Of a DNA stretch of 61,212 bases, positions 16,765-25,130 are shown piece after piece; position 1 is the first letter of the stretch, and every line of letters begins with the position of its first letter. This DNA comes from Gammaproteobacteria bacterium (GTDB lineage: Bacteria > Pseudomonadota > Gammaproteobacteria > Xanthomonadales > Marinicellaceae): assembly GCA_030430025.1 (NCBI GenBank), contig JAUIGR010000015.1:1-61212 (forward strand), given 5' to 3'. The position numbers were made by a program, and so were the translations under genes. The notes under the pieces are model-generated. The model was not told where the DNA came from. It ran no database searches and saw nothing but the letters and a program-made list of their open reading frames with translations.

Positions 16765-19764
16765 ATGGATGTGTTTTTCCTTGGTGCAGGGGCCTCACAG
16801 TTAGGGCGACTTCCTTCTGCTCTTAAGGCAATTTCTAAAAATCGTAAAGCACTTGATTGGCAGCTGCAAAGTTTAGAACGAACAGAAATTAACAAAATTA
16901 ACTTTATTGGTGGTTATCACGTTCAGGAAATTGTTGCCCAATATCCTGAGCTTAACTATACAATTGTTCCTGACTGGCAGCATAATAGTGTTGTTTATAC
17001 TTTGCTCCAAGCACCATTCAGATCGGGCCAAGAAGCTTTGATTCTTTATTCCGACACACTCTTCAGACCTAAAATCATTGAACAATTTTCTGAGGTCAAG
17101 GCTGATGTAGTCGTAGGTGTCGATAGCCATTGGTTGACCAGGTTTTCACATAGAAGTGAGGCAGATATCGAAAGCGCTGAGGTTTTCGATATTGTAGGTT
17201 ACCCACAATTTAAGGGTGTTTCAAAAGTTGAATTCACTGGCTTAGTGAAACTGTCACCCAATGCCATTGAGGTATTAAAATCATTGGACTTGAGTGATGT
17301 TAGGGATTTACTTCAAGTTATTAATATTTTTGAGCAAATCAATCTCGAAGTAGTTTTTTATGATGTCGAAGGTCAGTGGACTGAGTTTAATTCTGATTTT
17401 GATATTGCTCACTTTATTCTCGGGACAAAATCTGAAACTTTATACAGATTGTTTCCCTTAGTCAAAGAATCTATCATTGGTGAACAGGTTTCATTCACTG
17501 TATCTCAATGGAGGCAAGATTCACTTTCGATTATTACTAAGATTCAGAGTCGCTTTAAAGGACAGCGATTGGTTGTTAGAAGTAGTTCTTTTGCTGAAGA
17601 TTGTTGGAGCAAGTCCCATGCTGGTGGTTTTGAAAGTGTATTAAATGTAGATTCTAGGGAGCCTTCAGCCATTTCAAAGGCAGTAGAAGATGTAGTGAGT
17701 TCCTATCATAACTCGGCTACATTTGACCAAGACCAAATTTTAGTCCAGGCCCATTTGTCTGAAGTGCAAATGTCGGGGGTGGTATTTACACGTTCATTAG
17801 AAACTGGTGCGCCTTATTATCGAATCAATTTTGATGACAAGACTCAATCTACAGAGTCTGTCACTTCTGGCTCCGGAGCTCATCTAAGAACAGTTGTTGT
17901 TAGCAAGTCTCATTATGGTCAGTGGAGTCATTTGGATCAATCACTTCAAATGGTGTTGCGAGGTGTGGTAGAAATCGAGGAGTTGCTCAGTTACGATAAG
18001 TTAGATATTGAGTTTGCAATTGATAACAAAAGTCGATTGCATATCTTTCAGGTTAGGCCGATTGCGGTGAATCATAAGAATGATTCAGTAAAAGATCAAG
18101 ATATCAAAGAAGTTCTTGATCATTGTGTCAATGCTTTCAAAATTGAGCAATTAAAAACATTTGGTGTTGTTGGGCACCATACCTATTTTGGCGTGATGCC
18201 AGACTGGAATCCAGCCGAAATCATTGGTGTCAAGCCAAAACCATTGGCATATAGTTTATACAGGTACTTAATTGCCGACAAAATATGGGCAGAGCAAAGA
18301 GCAGCGTTTGGTTATCGTGATGTAAGGCAATATCCATTGATCAGGACGTTTGCTGGTCAACCGTATGTTAATGTCAGAAGTAGTTTGAACTCGTTTATTC
18401 CTGCCAATGTTGATGAGGCAGCAGCAGAACGGATTTGTGATGCTTATTTAGCGGTATTAAAAGACAATCCTCAGTTTCATGATAAATTAGAATTCGAGGT
18501 GGCATTCACGGTATTCACTCCTGATTTTGATGAAAAGGCTCAAAAAAGATTGTTGCCGTTTGGTGTAAGTGATGCAGATATAGATCTCCTCAAAGCTGGG
18601 TTGATAAAAATCACACAAAATGCCTTTGATCGGTTGTCGTCGGATATTTGTGGTATTAATGAATTGACTGTCAGTAGAGAACGTGTCCTCAGATCTGAAA
18701 TCACAGATTTACAAAAAGCAATGCTGTTATTGGAAGAGTGTCGAAGTCATGGTACATTGGCTTTTGCTCATGCGGCAAGAGCAGGGTTCGTGGCCATGAC
18801 ATTTTTAAATTCTTTAGTCAGCTCAGGTGTATTAAGTCAAAGCGATAAAGAGCAGTTTTTATCATCGTTCAAAACTGTAGCGGGGGATTTTGAGTCAGAT
18901 GCTTTGGCTGTTATCAATGGTAAAATGACGCAAAAAACCTATGAAGAGATCTATGGTCACTTACGCCCAGGGACATATGATTTAACAGCCGAGGCCTATT
19001 GGGAAAATCCCAGAAAATATTTGTTTGCTGAGCATGTTGGAGAAACCAGAACTGGTAAATCGGTAGAAGCATTTGAACTGGAAGAAATTCAAACAGAAAA
19101 GATTAATCGTTTGTTGAAAAAAATGGGTTTGATATTAACTGCCAAGCAGCTGATGACTTATTGTCAAGAAGCTATTCAAGCCAGAGAGTTCGTCAAGTTT
19201 GAGTTTTCTAGAAATCTGAGTAAAGCACTTGATTTAATTATCTCATTTGGTGCCACATTAGGTCTCAGTAGAAAAAAGATAGCTTTCCTGAGTTTAGAAA
19301 ATTTGAAAGAGTATTTACTGGGTTTATCAGGAAAGAATGACCTTAAAGAAATAATCAAACTTAACAAGAAAAAATTCCGAATGACTGAAATGCTTGAGTT
19401 ACCTCAGTTGATTTTATCAGAGAATGATTTTTATGCTTTCGAGCGCAATCTTTCAGAGCCTAATTACATTACCAGTCAATCTGTTGTTGCTGATAGTGTA
19501 TGTTTATCGGATGACCCTGAATCGATTGAAGGTAAAATTGTATTCATTGAACACGCTGATCCTGGATATGACTGGATGTTTACTCATCACATTGCAGGTC
19601 TTATCACAAAATACGGAGGCGCTAATTCTCATATGGCGATACGTTCTGCAGAGTTGAATTTGCCTGCAGCCATTGGGGTAGGAGATAAAATATATGATGA
19701 GTTAAAGTCAGCTGTGGTTATCAGGTTGAATTGTATTCAAAAACAAATCATCAGGATTAAATGA
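16765..19764 (+). CDS. PEP-synthase-like kinase, probable L-glutamine kinase with N-terminal nucleotidyltransferase-like domain
   Basis: The protein is 999 residues. Residues 1-220 resemble a degenerate NTP-transferase fold (FFLGAGASQLGRLPSALKAI in place of LAAGxGTRLxPxxxxxPK). Residues 225-437 are the PEP-synthase ATP-grasp domain (VVRSSSFAEDC at 270-280, ending FQVRPI). A long helical middle region follows, then the swivelling phospho-histidine domain with GGANSHMAIRSAELNLPAAIG, catalytic His956. The pyruvate/PEP-binding barrel of true PEP synthase is absent. This ATP-grasp/His layout is that of the C. jejuni L-glutamine kinase (Cj1418), which phosphorylates the amide nitrogen of glutamine. 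The next two genes, which overlap by 4 bases each, match the following two pathway steps, which decides the call. AGGAGG precedes the ATG. Confidence 0.8.
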   Translation: MDVFFLGAGASQLGRLPSALKAISKNRKALDWQLQSLERTEINKINFIGGYHVQEIVAQYPELNYTIVPDWQHNSVVYTLLQAPFRSGQEALILYSDTLFRPKIIEQFSEVKADVVVGVDSHWLTRFSHRSEADIESAEVFDIVGYPQFKGVSKVEFTGLVKLSPNAIEVLKSLDLSDVRDLLQVINIFEQINLEVVFYDVEGQWTEFNSDFDIAHFILGTKSETLYRLFPLVKESIIGEQVSFTVSQWRQDSLSIITKIQSRFKGQRLVVRSSSFAEDCWSKSHAGGFESVLNVDSREPSAISKAVEDVVSSYHNSATFDQDQILVQAHLSEVQMSGVVFTRSLETGAPYYRINFDDKTQSTESVTSGSGAHLRTVVVSKSHYGQWSHLDQSLQMVLRGVVEIEELLSYDKLDIEFAIDNKSRLHIFQVRPIAVNHKNDSVKDQDIKEVLDHCVNAFKIEQLKTFGVVGHHTYFGVMPDWNPAEIIGVKPKPLAYSLYRYLIADKIWAEQRAAFGYRDVRQYPLIRTFAGQPYVNVRSSLNSFIPANVDEAAAERICDAYLAVLKDNPQFHDKLEFEVAFTVFTPDFDEKAQKRLLPFGVSDADIDLLKAGLIKITQNAFDRLSSDICGINELTVSRERVLRSEITDLQKAMLLLEECRSHGTLAFAHAARAGFVAMTFLNSLVSSGVLSQSDKEQFLSSFKTVAGDFESDALAVINGKMTQKTYEEIYGHLRPGTYDLTAEAYWENPRKYLFAEHVGETRTGKSVEAFELEEIQTEKINRLLKKMGLILTAKQLMTYCQEAIQAREFVKFEFSRNLSKALDLIISFGATLGLSRKKIAFLSLENLKEYLLGLSGKNDLKEIIKLNKKKFRMTEMLELPQLILSENDFYAFERNLSEPNYITSQSVVADSVCLSDDPESIEGKIVFIEHADPGYDWMFTHHIAGLITKYGGANSHMAIRSAELNLPAAIGVGDKIYDELKSAVVIRLNCIQKQIIRIK

Positions 19765-20381
19765 TGAAACGAGTTGGTTTGACTCAACGTGTCGAAATAG
19801 TCACCTCTTATGGTGAGCGAAGAGATTGCCTAGATCAAAGTTGGGCTAAGTTGCTTGTTAATTTAGGGTACCTACCAGTCTTACTGCCCAATATGACTGA
19901 TGAACGTGCTGTTAATCAATGCCTCAAAGAATTGTCATTATCCGGTGTCATTTTAACTGGTGGTAATGATCTGGTTTGCACACAGGGTGAATCAATGGCG
20001 GAAGAGCGAGACTTCTTCGAAACTCAACTGATATCCTACTGTATAAAGAATAACCTTCCAATCCTGGGTGTATGTCGAGGTATGCAAATGCTCAATATTT
20101 ACTTTGGGGGCACCATAAAATCGATCACTGGTCATGTTTGTGATGATCATCAAGTGACCTTTCGCGATGGTCAAAAGGTTCATGTTAATTCTTATCATAA
20201 CTGGGGAATGAGAGAACAAGATCTGGCACCTGAATGGCAGGTTTTGGGTTTTGCTGAAGATGGTGTTGTAGAGTATGCTCAGCATAAGAACTTGTTAATT
20301 TCAGCGATCATGTGGCATCCTGAACGGCATAACAAGGATGCAGAGATCGGGCACTCAATCATCAAGGATCTGTTTTTATGA
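19761..20381 (+). CDS. Class I glutamine amidotransferase-like hydrolase, probable gamma-glutamyl-CDP-amidate hydrolase
   Basis: This 206-residue protein is a peptidase C26-type GATase. The nucleophile elbow is LGVCRGMQMLN (Cys105), preceded by LTGGNDL, with VNSYHNWGM and the catalytic His-Glu pair in IMWHPERH (His186, Glu188). C26 enzymes usually cut gamma-glutamyl amides such as gamma-glutamyl-GABA. In C. jejuni the homologous Cj1417 releases glutamate from CDP-L-glutamine, leaving cytidine diphosphoramidate. The gene overlaps the glutamine-kinase-like gene and the nucleotidyltransferase gene by 4 bases on each side. Translation is therefore tightly coupled, and all three steps probably act together in the cytoplasm. 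A plain gamma-glutamyl-GABA hydrolase is less likely given this context. Confidence 0.82.
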   Translation: MMKRVGLTQRVEIVTSYGERRDCLDQSWAKLLVNLGYLPVLLPNMTDERAVNQCLKELSLSGVILTGGNDLVCTQGESMAEERDFFETQLISYCIKNNLPILGVCRGMQMLNIYFGGTIKSITGHVCDDHQVTFRDGQKVHVNSYHNWGMREQDLAPEWQVLGFAEDGVVEYAQHKNLLISAIMWHPERHNKDAEIGHSIIKDLFL

Positions 20382-21157
20382 GCCGTGCCATTATTTTAGC
20401 AGCTGGGCAAGGCACGCGATTGCGTCCTATTACGGATGATAGACCCAAATGTTTGACACCATTGGATGGTCGTTCGTTATTGGCAAGACAAGTGGCTGTG
20501 TTAAATGCAGCAGGTATTGATGATATCACAGTGGTCGGAGGGTATCGCATTGACCAAATCAGGGCGTTGGGTTATCAATGTATGGAAAATGTTGATTATG
20601 AGCACACCAATATGGTCAGCACTTTATTTTGCGCAAAAGGCATTATGTCTTCTGATGAAGATTTACTGATTTGTTATGGAGACATCGTTTATCAGCATGA
20701 TAATTTAGCTAAATTGCTGGCGACTGACGGTGAGGTGGTTTTGATGATTGATCAAGAGTGGAAAAAACTATGGGAGCTTCGACTAGAAAATCCTTTGGAT
20801 GATGCAGAAACGCTTCAATTGTCAGATGAGGGCAATGTGATCGAGTTGGGTAAAAAACCTGAAAACTATGATCAAATCCAAGGTCAATACACTGGTTTGA
20901 TTAAAGTCAGGGCTGATAAAGTTGCCGAAATGATTGATTTTTATCAGTCACTGGATCGAACAGCATGTTATGACGGGCAAACCTTTCCAAACATGTATAT
21001 GACTTCGTTTATTCAGCAACTGATAGATGCAGGATGGCAAGTGAAAGCTGCATTGGTTAAAAATGGTTGGCTAGAGATTGATTCTGTTTCAGACCTGCAA
21101 AATTATCAGTCATTACAAGAGCAAGGAAAACTCAAAGCTTTCTGTGATTTGGGTTAA
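20378..21157 (+). CDS. NTP transferase, probable CTP:phosphoglutamine cytidylyltransferase
   Basis: The 259-residue Rossmann-like nucleotidyltransferase has a complete signature at the start: AIILAAGQGTRLRPITDDRPKCL (residues 4-26, read in parts: LAAGQGTRL and RPKCL with Lys24). LICYGDIVYQ holds the metal-binding Asp. It is the same size and type as LicC-like phosphocholine cytidylyltransferases and as C. jejuni Cj1416, which couples CTP to L-glutamine phosphate. Two neighbours that match Cj1418 and Cj1417 favour the latter. Its start overlaps the amidohydrolase stop (ATGA). Sugar-phosphate or phosphocholine substrates cannot be excluded from sequence alone. Confidence 0.8.
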   Translation: MSRAIILAAGQGTRLRPITDDRPKCLTPLDGRSLLARQVAVLNAAGIDDITVVGGYRIDQIRALGYQCMENVDYEHTNMVSTLFCAKGIMSSDEDLLICYGDIVYQHDNLAKLLATDGEVVLMIDQEWKKLWELRLENPLDDAETLQLSDEGNVIELGKKPENYDQIQGQYTGLIKVRADKVAEMIDFYQSLDRTACYDGQTFPNMYMTSFIQQLIDAGWQVKAALVKNGWLEIDSVSDLQNYQSLQEQGKLKAFCDLG

Positions 21158-21162
21158 AGGTC

Positions 21163-22278
21163 ATGAAATTCATTCGTTTCTTTAAAGACGTTTTGCGATT
21201 CAATCAGTTACCTGCCTCCGAGCGACAGATTTGTTTTTACTGTGAAGGACCAAACTACTGGCCTCATCTACAGCCTATTGTTGAAGCATTAATGAGTCAG
21301 ACAGATAAAAAAATCAATTATGTCAGTTCGGATCCAACTGATCCTGGTTTGGTAATAACGCACCCCAACTTCAATGGATTTTTGATAGGCTACGGTTTCA
21401 TAAGAAACTATTTTTTTGAAAACTTGAATTGTCAATTGGTCATTATGACGATGCCAGATTTGGATCAATACCAGGTCAAGAAATCGAATAAGGTGGGCAA
21501 ATTTATCTATGTTCATCATTCTCTGGTCAGTCATCATATGGTCTATCGCCCGAAAGCTTTTGATGCTTTTGATGTGATTTTTTGTTCAGGCCCTCATCAT
21601 GAAGTTGAAATTAAAGCCATGATCAACCATTGGCAGATGCCTGATAAGCAATTGATAAAACATGGTTATGGTCGACTCGACTCGATTATTGCACATACAA
21701 AACCCCGAGAGCCAAATCATGTTCCTGTCATTTTGGTGGCACCAACCTGGGGAGAAAATGGCACACTAGAACAGATGGGAGAGCAGTTGATAGATGTACT
21801 GATGACCTTGCCATATCATGTGATCCTGAGGCCGCACCCACAAACAGTTAAATTAGCCAGACCGGTTATAGATGCCATATTGAAGAGATATGGTAATGAT
21901 GAACGATTCACTTTTGAAAGCGGTGTTTCTTCTGAGGAGTCATTGCACCAGTCTGATTTGATGATTTCGGATTGGTCGGGCGCAGCGCTGGAATATGCGT
22001 TGGGTTTAAAAAAACCAGTGTTGTTTATTGATGTGCCGAGAAAGGTACAAAATCCAACCTATCAAGAATTAGGACTTGAACCATTTGAGGTCCAAATTAG
22101 GGATCACATTGGTATCGTGCAGTCGATAGATTTAAGGGGTTTGGCTGCTCATATCGAACAATTATTGATGCCAGAAGAGAGTCAGTTACAACACATGGCT
22201 CGTCTGGCAGATCAACATGTCTATAATCTGGGCGGAAGCGGACATAAAGCAGCCCATGCCATATTAGATTTATTGTGA
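21163..22278 (+). CDS. CDP-glycerol glycerophosphotransferase (TagB/TagF)-like transferase
   Basis: This 371-residue protein has the GT-B-like fold of the TagB family. Motifs include KFIYVHHSLVSHHMVYRP, KHGYGRLDS, the VAPTWGENG loop, LRPHPQT and SDLMISDWSGAALEYALGLKKPVLFIDVP. The RPHP and SDxS segments are the CDP-alditol and phosphate-binding signature of teichoic acid polymerases. It has no signal or membrane helix, so it would work at the cytoplasmic face of the membrane. It lies 5 bases after the cytidylyltransferase. An enzyme that moves an alditol phosphate from a CDP donor with release of CMP is a natural candidate to use cytidine diphosphoramidate in the same way. That specific role is inference; glycerol phosphate transfer is the conservative reading. 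Confidence 0.78.
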   Translation: MKFIRFFKDVLRFNQLPASERQICFYCEGPNYWPHLQPIVEALMSQTDKKINYVSSDPTDPGLVITHPNFNGFLIGYGFIRNYFFENLNCQLVIMTMPDLDQYQVKKSNKVGKFIYVHHSLVSHHMVYRPKAFDAFDVIFCSGPHHEVEIKAMINHWQMPDKQLIKHGYGRLDSIIAHTKPREPNHVPVILVAPTWGENGTLEQMGEQLIDVLMTLPYHVILRPHPQTVKLARPVIDAILKRYGNDERFTFESGVSSEESLHQSDLMISDWSGAALEYALGLKKPVLFIDVPRKVQNPTYQELGLEPFEVQIRDHIGIVQSIDLRGLAAHIEQLLMPEESQLQHMARLADQHVYNLGGSGHKAAHAILDLL

Positions 22279-22280
22279 AT

Positions 22281-23384
22281 ATGAAAAAAAGCTACATTTT
22301 TTTATTATTGCTATTTACATTGTCCGTGAATGCAGTTGATATCAGGACAACGAGAGAAATCAGTAGCACATTAACAGTCAATACGCCTGAGTTCATGATC
22401 ACACATGAAAAGCCATTTTTCGGTTTGGCTTTTATTTATAACAGCGTTCAACCTATTTATTTGATCGACAATCAAGTGTTTTTTGTCGACCCAGATATGG
22501 AGTCGCTTATTCCACAACAGGCAACGCATGTCGGTTGGAAATCCAGGTATCAGTTGGCTTTGATCCCACTGAGTGACCACATTGGTGCGACTTTTAAACA
22601 AAATCAATTGTTACTTAAGTCAGATCGGTTAATGCCATTGGAACCCCAAATAGGTTACATTAATTCTTTTCCTGAATTTTCGTCATTGAAATATGCTCAC
22701 TTATGGGATTGGCTTCGAGCCATAGCCTTGGGAGTAGAATGGCTATTAGTAGTCATTAATGATGTGCTTAGTCATTGGGGCTGGTCAATTATTGTGCTTG
22801 CTGTGGTCATCAAGCTACTATTGCTTCCAGTCAGTTTGATGACTTGGCGGTTTCAAAGACAAGTCAGTCATTATCAATCGTTGTTAGCACCCCGGCTAGA
22901 AGAAATAAAGAAGAACCATACCGGTGAGACTGCCCACAATCACATGATGCAAGCTCATAAAGCACTGGGCATCACTCCATTTTATTCACTTAAACCCTTA
23001 TTCTCTAATTTTATTCAAATTCCGATATTGATTGCTATTTTTAATGTTTTAGGTGAAGCCAGTGTGCTTGAGCATCAATCATTTTTATGGATATCAGATT
23101 TATCGGTGCCTGATACATTATTTGAGCTAGGATTCACTGTGCCCTTATTCGGTTCAGGTTTGAATTTATTACCTTTTTTGATGACTGTCATTACTCTGTT
23201 GTCAACTATCTCATATAAAAACGACTTGGTTCCATTTAAAGAAACAAGGAAACAAAAGATCAATCTCTATTTGATGGCGTTTGCATTTTTTGTTTTATTC
23301 TACCCCTTTCCAGCTTCTATGGTGTTGTACTGGGCGATGGCTAATGTGCTTCAATTTATTCAACAAAAGGTATTAGGTAATTAA
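22281..23384 (+). CDS. YidC/Oxa1-like membrane insertase paralog
   Basis: The protein is 368 residues with a signal-like first helix (SYIFLLLLFTLSVNA), a short periplasmic segment of about 100 residues and then the Oxa1 core. Core motifs include WGWSIIVLAVVIKLLLLPVSL, the cytoplasmic coiled hairpin LLAPRLEEIKKNH...KALGITPFYSLKPLF, FIQIPILIAIF and PFPASMVLYWAMANVLQFIQQ. Canonical gammaproteobacterial YidC is about 550 residues with a much larger periplasmic domain, and lies with rnpA and mnmE; neither is here. The groove arginine of YidC is Lys (VIKLLLLP). It may assist one dedicated membrane protein of this glycan system. The ATG was chosen over a GTG six bases upstream that overlaps the previous stop. 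Confidence 0.83.
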   Translation: MKKSYIFLLLLFTLSVNAVDIRTTREISSTLTVNTPEFMITHEKPFFGLAFIYNSVQPIYLIDNQVFFVDPDMESLIPQQATHVGWKSRYQLALIPLSDHIGATFKQNQLLLKSDRLMPLEPQIGYINSFPEFSSLKYAHLWDWLRAIALGVEWLLVVINDVLSHWGWSIIVLAVVIKLLLLPVSLMTWRFQRQVSHYQSLLAPRLEEIKKNHTGETAHNHMMQAHKALGITPFYSLKPLFSNFIQIPILIAIFNVLGEASVLEHQSFLWISDLSVPDTLFELGFTVPLFGSGLNLLPFLMTVITLLSTISYKNDLVPFKETRKQKINLYLMAFAFFVLFYPFPASMVLYWAMANVLQFIQQKVLGN

Positions 23385-23386
23385 GT

Positions 23387-24745
23387 ATGTTTCAAGAGAT
23401 AGCACCATTGTTTGAGTTAGCCAGAAATGAACTGCAATCAGAGCCGAACAAAGATTTTGTAGATGGTATCGATGTTGGATATGAGTTGGTAGCATTGATC
23501 AATAGTGAATCTTGGTCAAACGATCAACGGAATTTTTTAAAATGCTGGATGAAAAAATTGGATGTGGCCACAAAACACTATACCGAATATCAGCATGATT
23601 GGAAGCCCGGAAAAGTCAAAAAAACGGTCAGTGAAAGAATCTACCAGAGCACGGTTTTGCTGATTACTCAATATTTATATGATATCAAGGATGAGGGTAA
23701 TACAGCTTTGATTCTGAAAGTGTGTAATGTATTGTTTAAGGTTCTGGATCGGGTTGACTCTGTTTTTGGTAGAAAAAAAAGTGAGGTAGTTGCTTTGTTG
23801 ACAACAATAATGAGCCAACAACATCCTTGCCTTCAATCAGCGTCACAATCGATTGCAGTTTGTCAGCTGAAAAAAAACGTCTTGCCTATCACTGTGTTAT
23901 TCTCAGAAGGTCCGATTGCACGGGCGTATTTGGAGACCATCAAGTCAATGGGATTGAAAGTCGAAAAAATTATTCAATTGATATCAGTTAATGATTTGGT
24001 TAGTAAAAAACCAGTAGGTCGTTTTTTACCGACTGCTATGCGCTTAGGTTATGCTGCCAGGAAACAATACAACCAAATGTTTTACTGGCCAGAACAGATC
24101 AAAAATAAATATAAAAAGCAAGTAACAGCGGTTCGTGCCCAGATTGAAAGTAAATTAGACTTCTCAATGTCAATACAATTGGCTGCCATGATGCCTGTAT
24201 CTTTGCATGAATATACACCCCAAGTAGATCAGTTGATGGTTAACGGATTATCTGATCCGGTGCTTGAAAATAAGTTAGCAGCAGAAGCGAGTGAATTATT
24301 TTTATATACTGGAGGAGGTATTGTCCCTGAAGGATTATTGAATTTGGCTAATAAAAAATTCATTCATATCCATCCAGGTTTCCTACCAGACATTCGTGGT
24401 GCAGATTGTGTTTTGTGGTCTCAATTAATAGCAAACACATGTTCAGCTACTGCATTCTTTCTCGCACCAGGGATCGATATTGGAGATGTTATTTTGCCTT
24501 GTTGGTTACCTCAAGTTAAGTTAGATTTTTCAGGTTTGAATGATTTGAATATGATATACCGATTGATCTATGGTTTTTTTGATCCTTGGGTGAGGGCATA
24601 TGTATTAAGGCAATTGGTCTATATGACTAAAGGTTTGCAATGTATTGATTCGGATATGCAACAAGAGAGTGAGGGTATGACCTTTCATTTTATGCATGAC
24701 TCTTTAAAACAATTGGCATTTAAGCAATTAGCTAAAGTTATCTGA
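23387..24745 (+). CDS. Formyltransferase-like protein at the end of the phosphoramidate operon
   Basis: The protein is 452 residues. The first 150 are helical and unrecognised (FLKCWMKKLDVATKHYTEYQHDW). After that a formyltransferase-like Rossmann domain begins (LPITVLFSEGPIARAYLETIKSMG). The catalytic region reads TGGGIVPEGLLNLANKKFIHIHPGFLPDIRGAD, then ATAFFLAPGIDIGDVI. In methionyl-tRNA and sugar formyltransferases the triad is Asn-His-Asp; here the His and Asp are kept but the Asn is His (IHIHPG). Related proteins occur in surface-glycan loci, so formylation of an amino sugar or of an amino group in the glycan is plausible. It starts two bases after the YidC-like stop and looks like the last gene of the operon. 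Substrate unknown. Confidence 0.7.
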   Translation: MFQEIAPLFELARNELQSEPNKDFVDGIDVGYELVALINSESWSNDQRNFLKCWMKKLDVATKHYTEYQHDWKPGKVKKTVSERIYQSTVLLITQYLYDIKDEGNTALILKVCNVLFKVLDRVDSVFGRKKSEVVALLTTIMSQQHPCLQSASQSIAVCQLKKNVLPITVLFSEGPIARAYLETIKSMGLKVEKIIQLISVNDLVSKKPVGRFLPTAMRLGYAARKQYNQMFYWPEQIKNKYKKQVTAVRAQIESKLDFSMSIQLAAMMPVSLHEYTPQVDQLMVNGLSDPVLENKLAAEASELFLYTGGGIVPEGLLNLANKKFIHIHPGFLPDIRGADCVLWSQLIANTCSATAFFLAPGIDIGDVILPCWLPQVKLDFSGLNDLNMIYRLIYGFFDPWVRAYVLRQLVYMTKGLQCIDSDMQQESEGMTFHFMHDSLKQLAFKQLAKVI

Positions 24746-25130
24746 CAACAGCAAGGGGAAATGATCTTTTGTCATCATAAGAGAAGGTGAAAGGCTGTCG
24801 GTTATAGGTCTTTTGGCGTTAAAATTAAAGATTCATTGATCCAATAAATTTTTCTTTTTAAATGGTTTGTAGTGGCAGAACCAAGGAGATCTTAAAGCAA
24901 AGAAAAATAATCAAACGGTGCATATTGTTATTAGATGAAAACTACATTATGATAATCCCAAGTAGGTAAAGCAAATAATTTCTTAAAACTAAACTGTCAA
25001 TGCTTCAAAAGATTTGGACGACGTTCAGTTTCGATGGTTCATAATTGTATATGAACAAAATGATCTTAGTTGTATTAAGATTCAAACCTTTTTTGATTAA
25101 TTATCGTTTAAGATCAGGAGTAAAATTTGT
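24746..25130. other. Intergenic, AT-rich, no gene seen
   Basis: I find no ORF, hairpin with T-run or RNA gene that I can support in these 385 bases. The stretch is AT-rich and probably contains the promoter of the ASPIC/UnbV protein gene. Confidence 0.5.

Noticed and set aside
19761-20381. Gamma-glutamyl-GABA hydrolase (PuuD) for putrescine breakdown
   Set aside because: The fold fits, but no puu genes are present, and the overlapping neighbours match the CDP-amidate pathway instead.
22281-23384. Housekeeping YidC
   Set aside because: The protein is much shorter than canonical gammaproteobacterial YidC and lacks the rnpA/mnmE context; called a paralog, subject to a genome-wide check.
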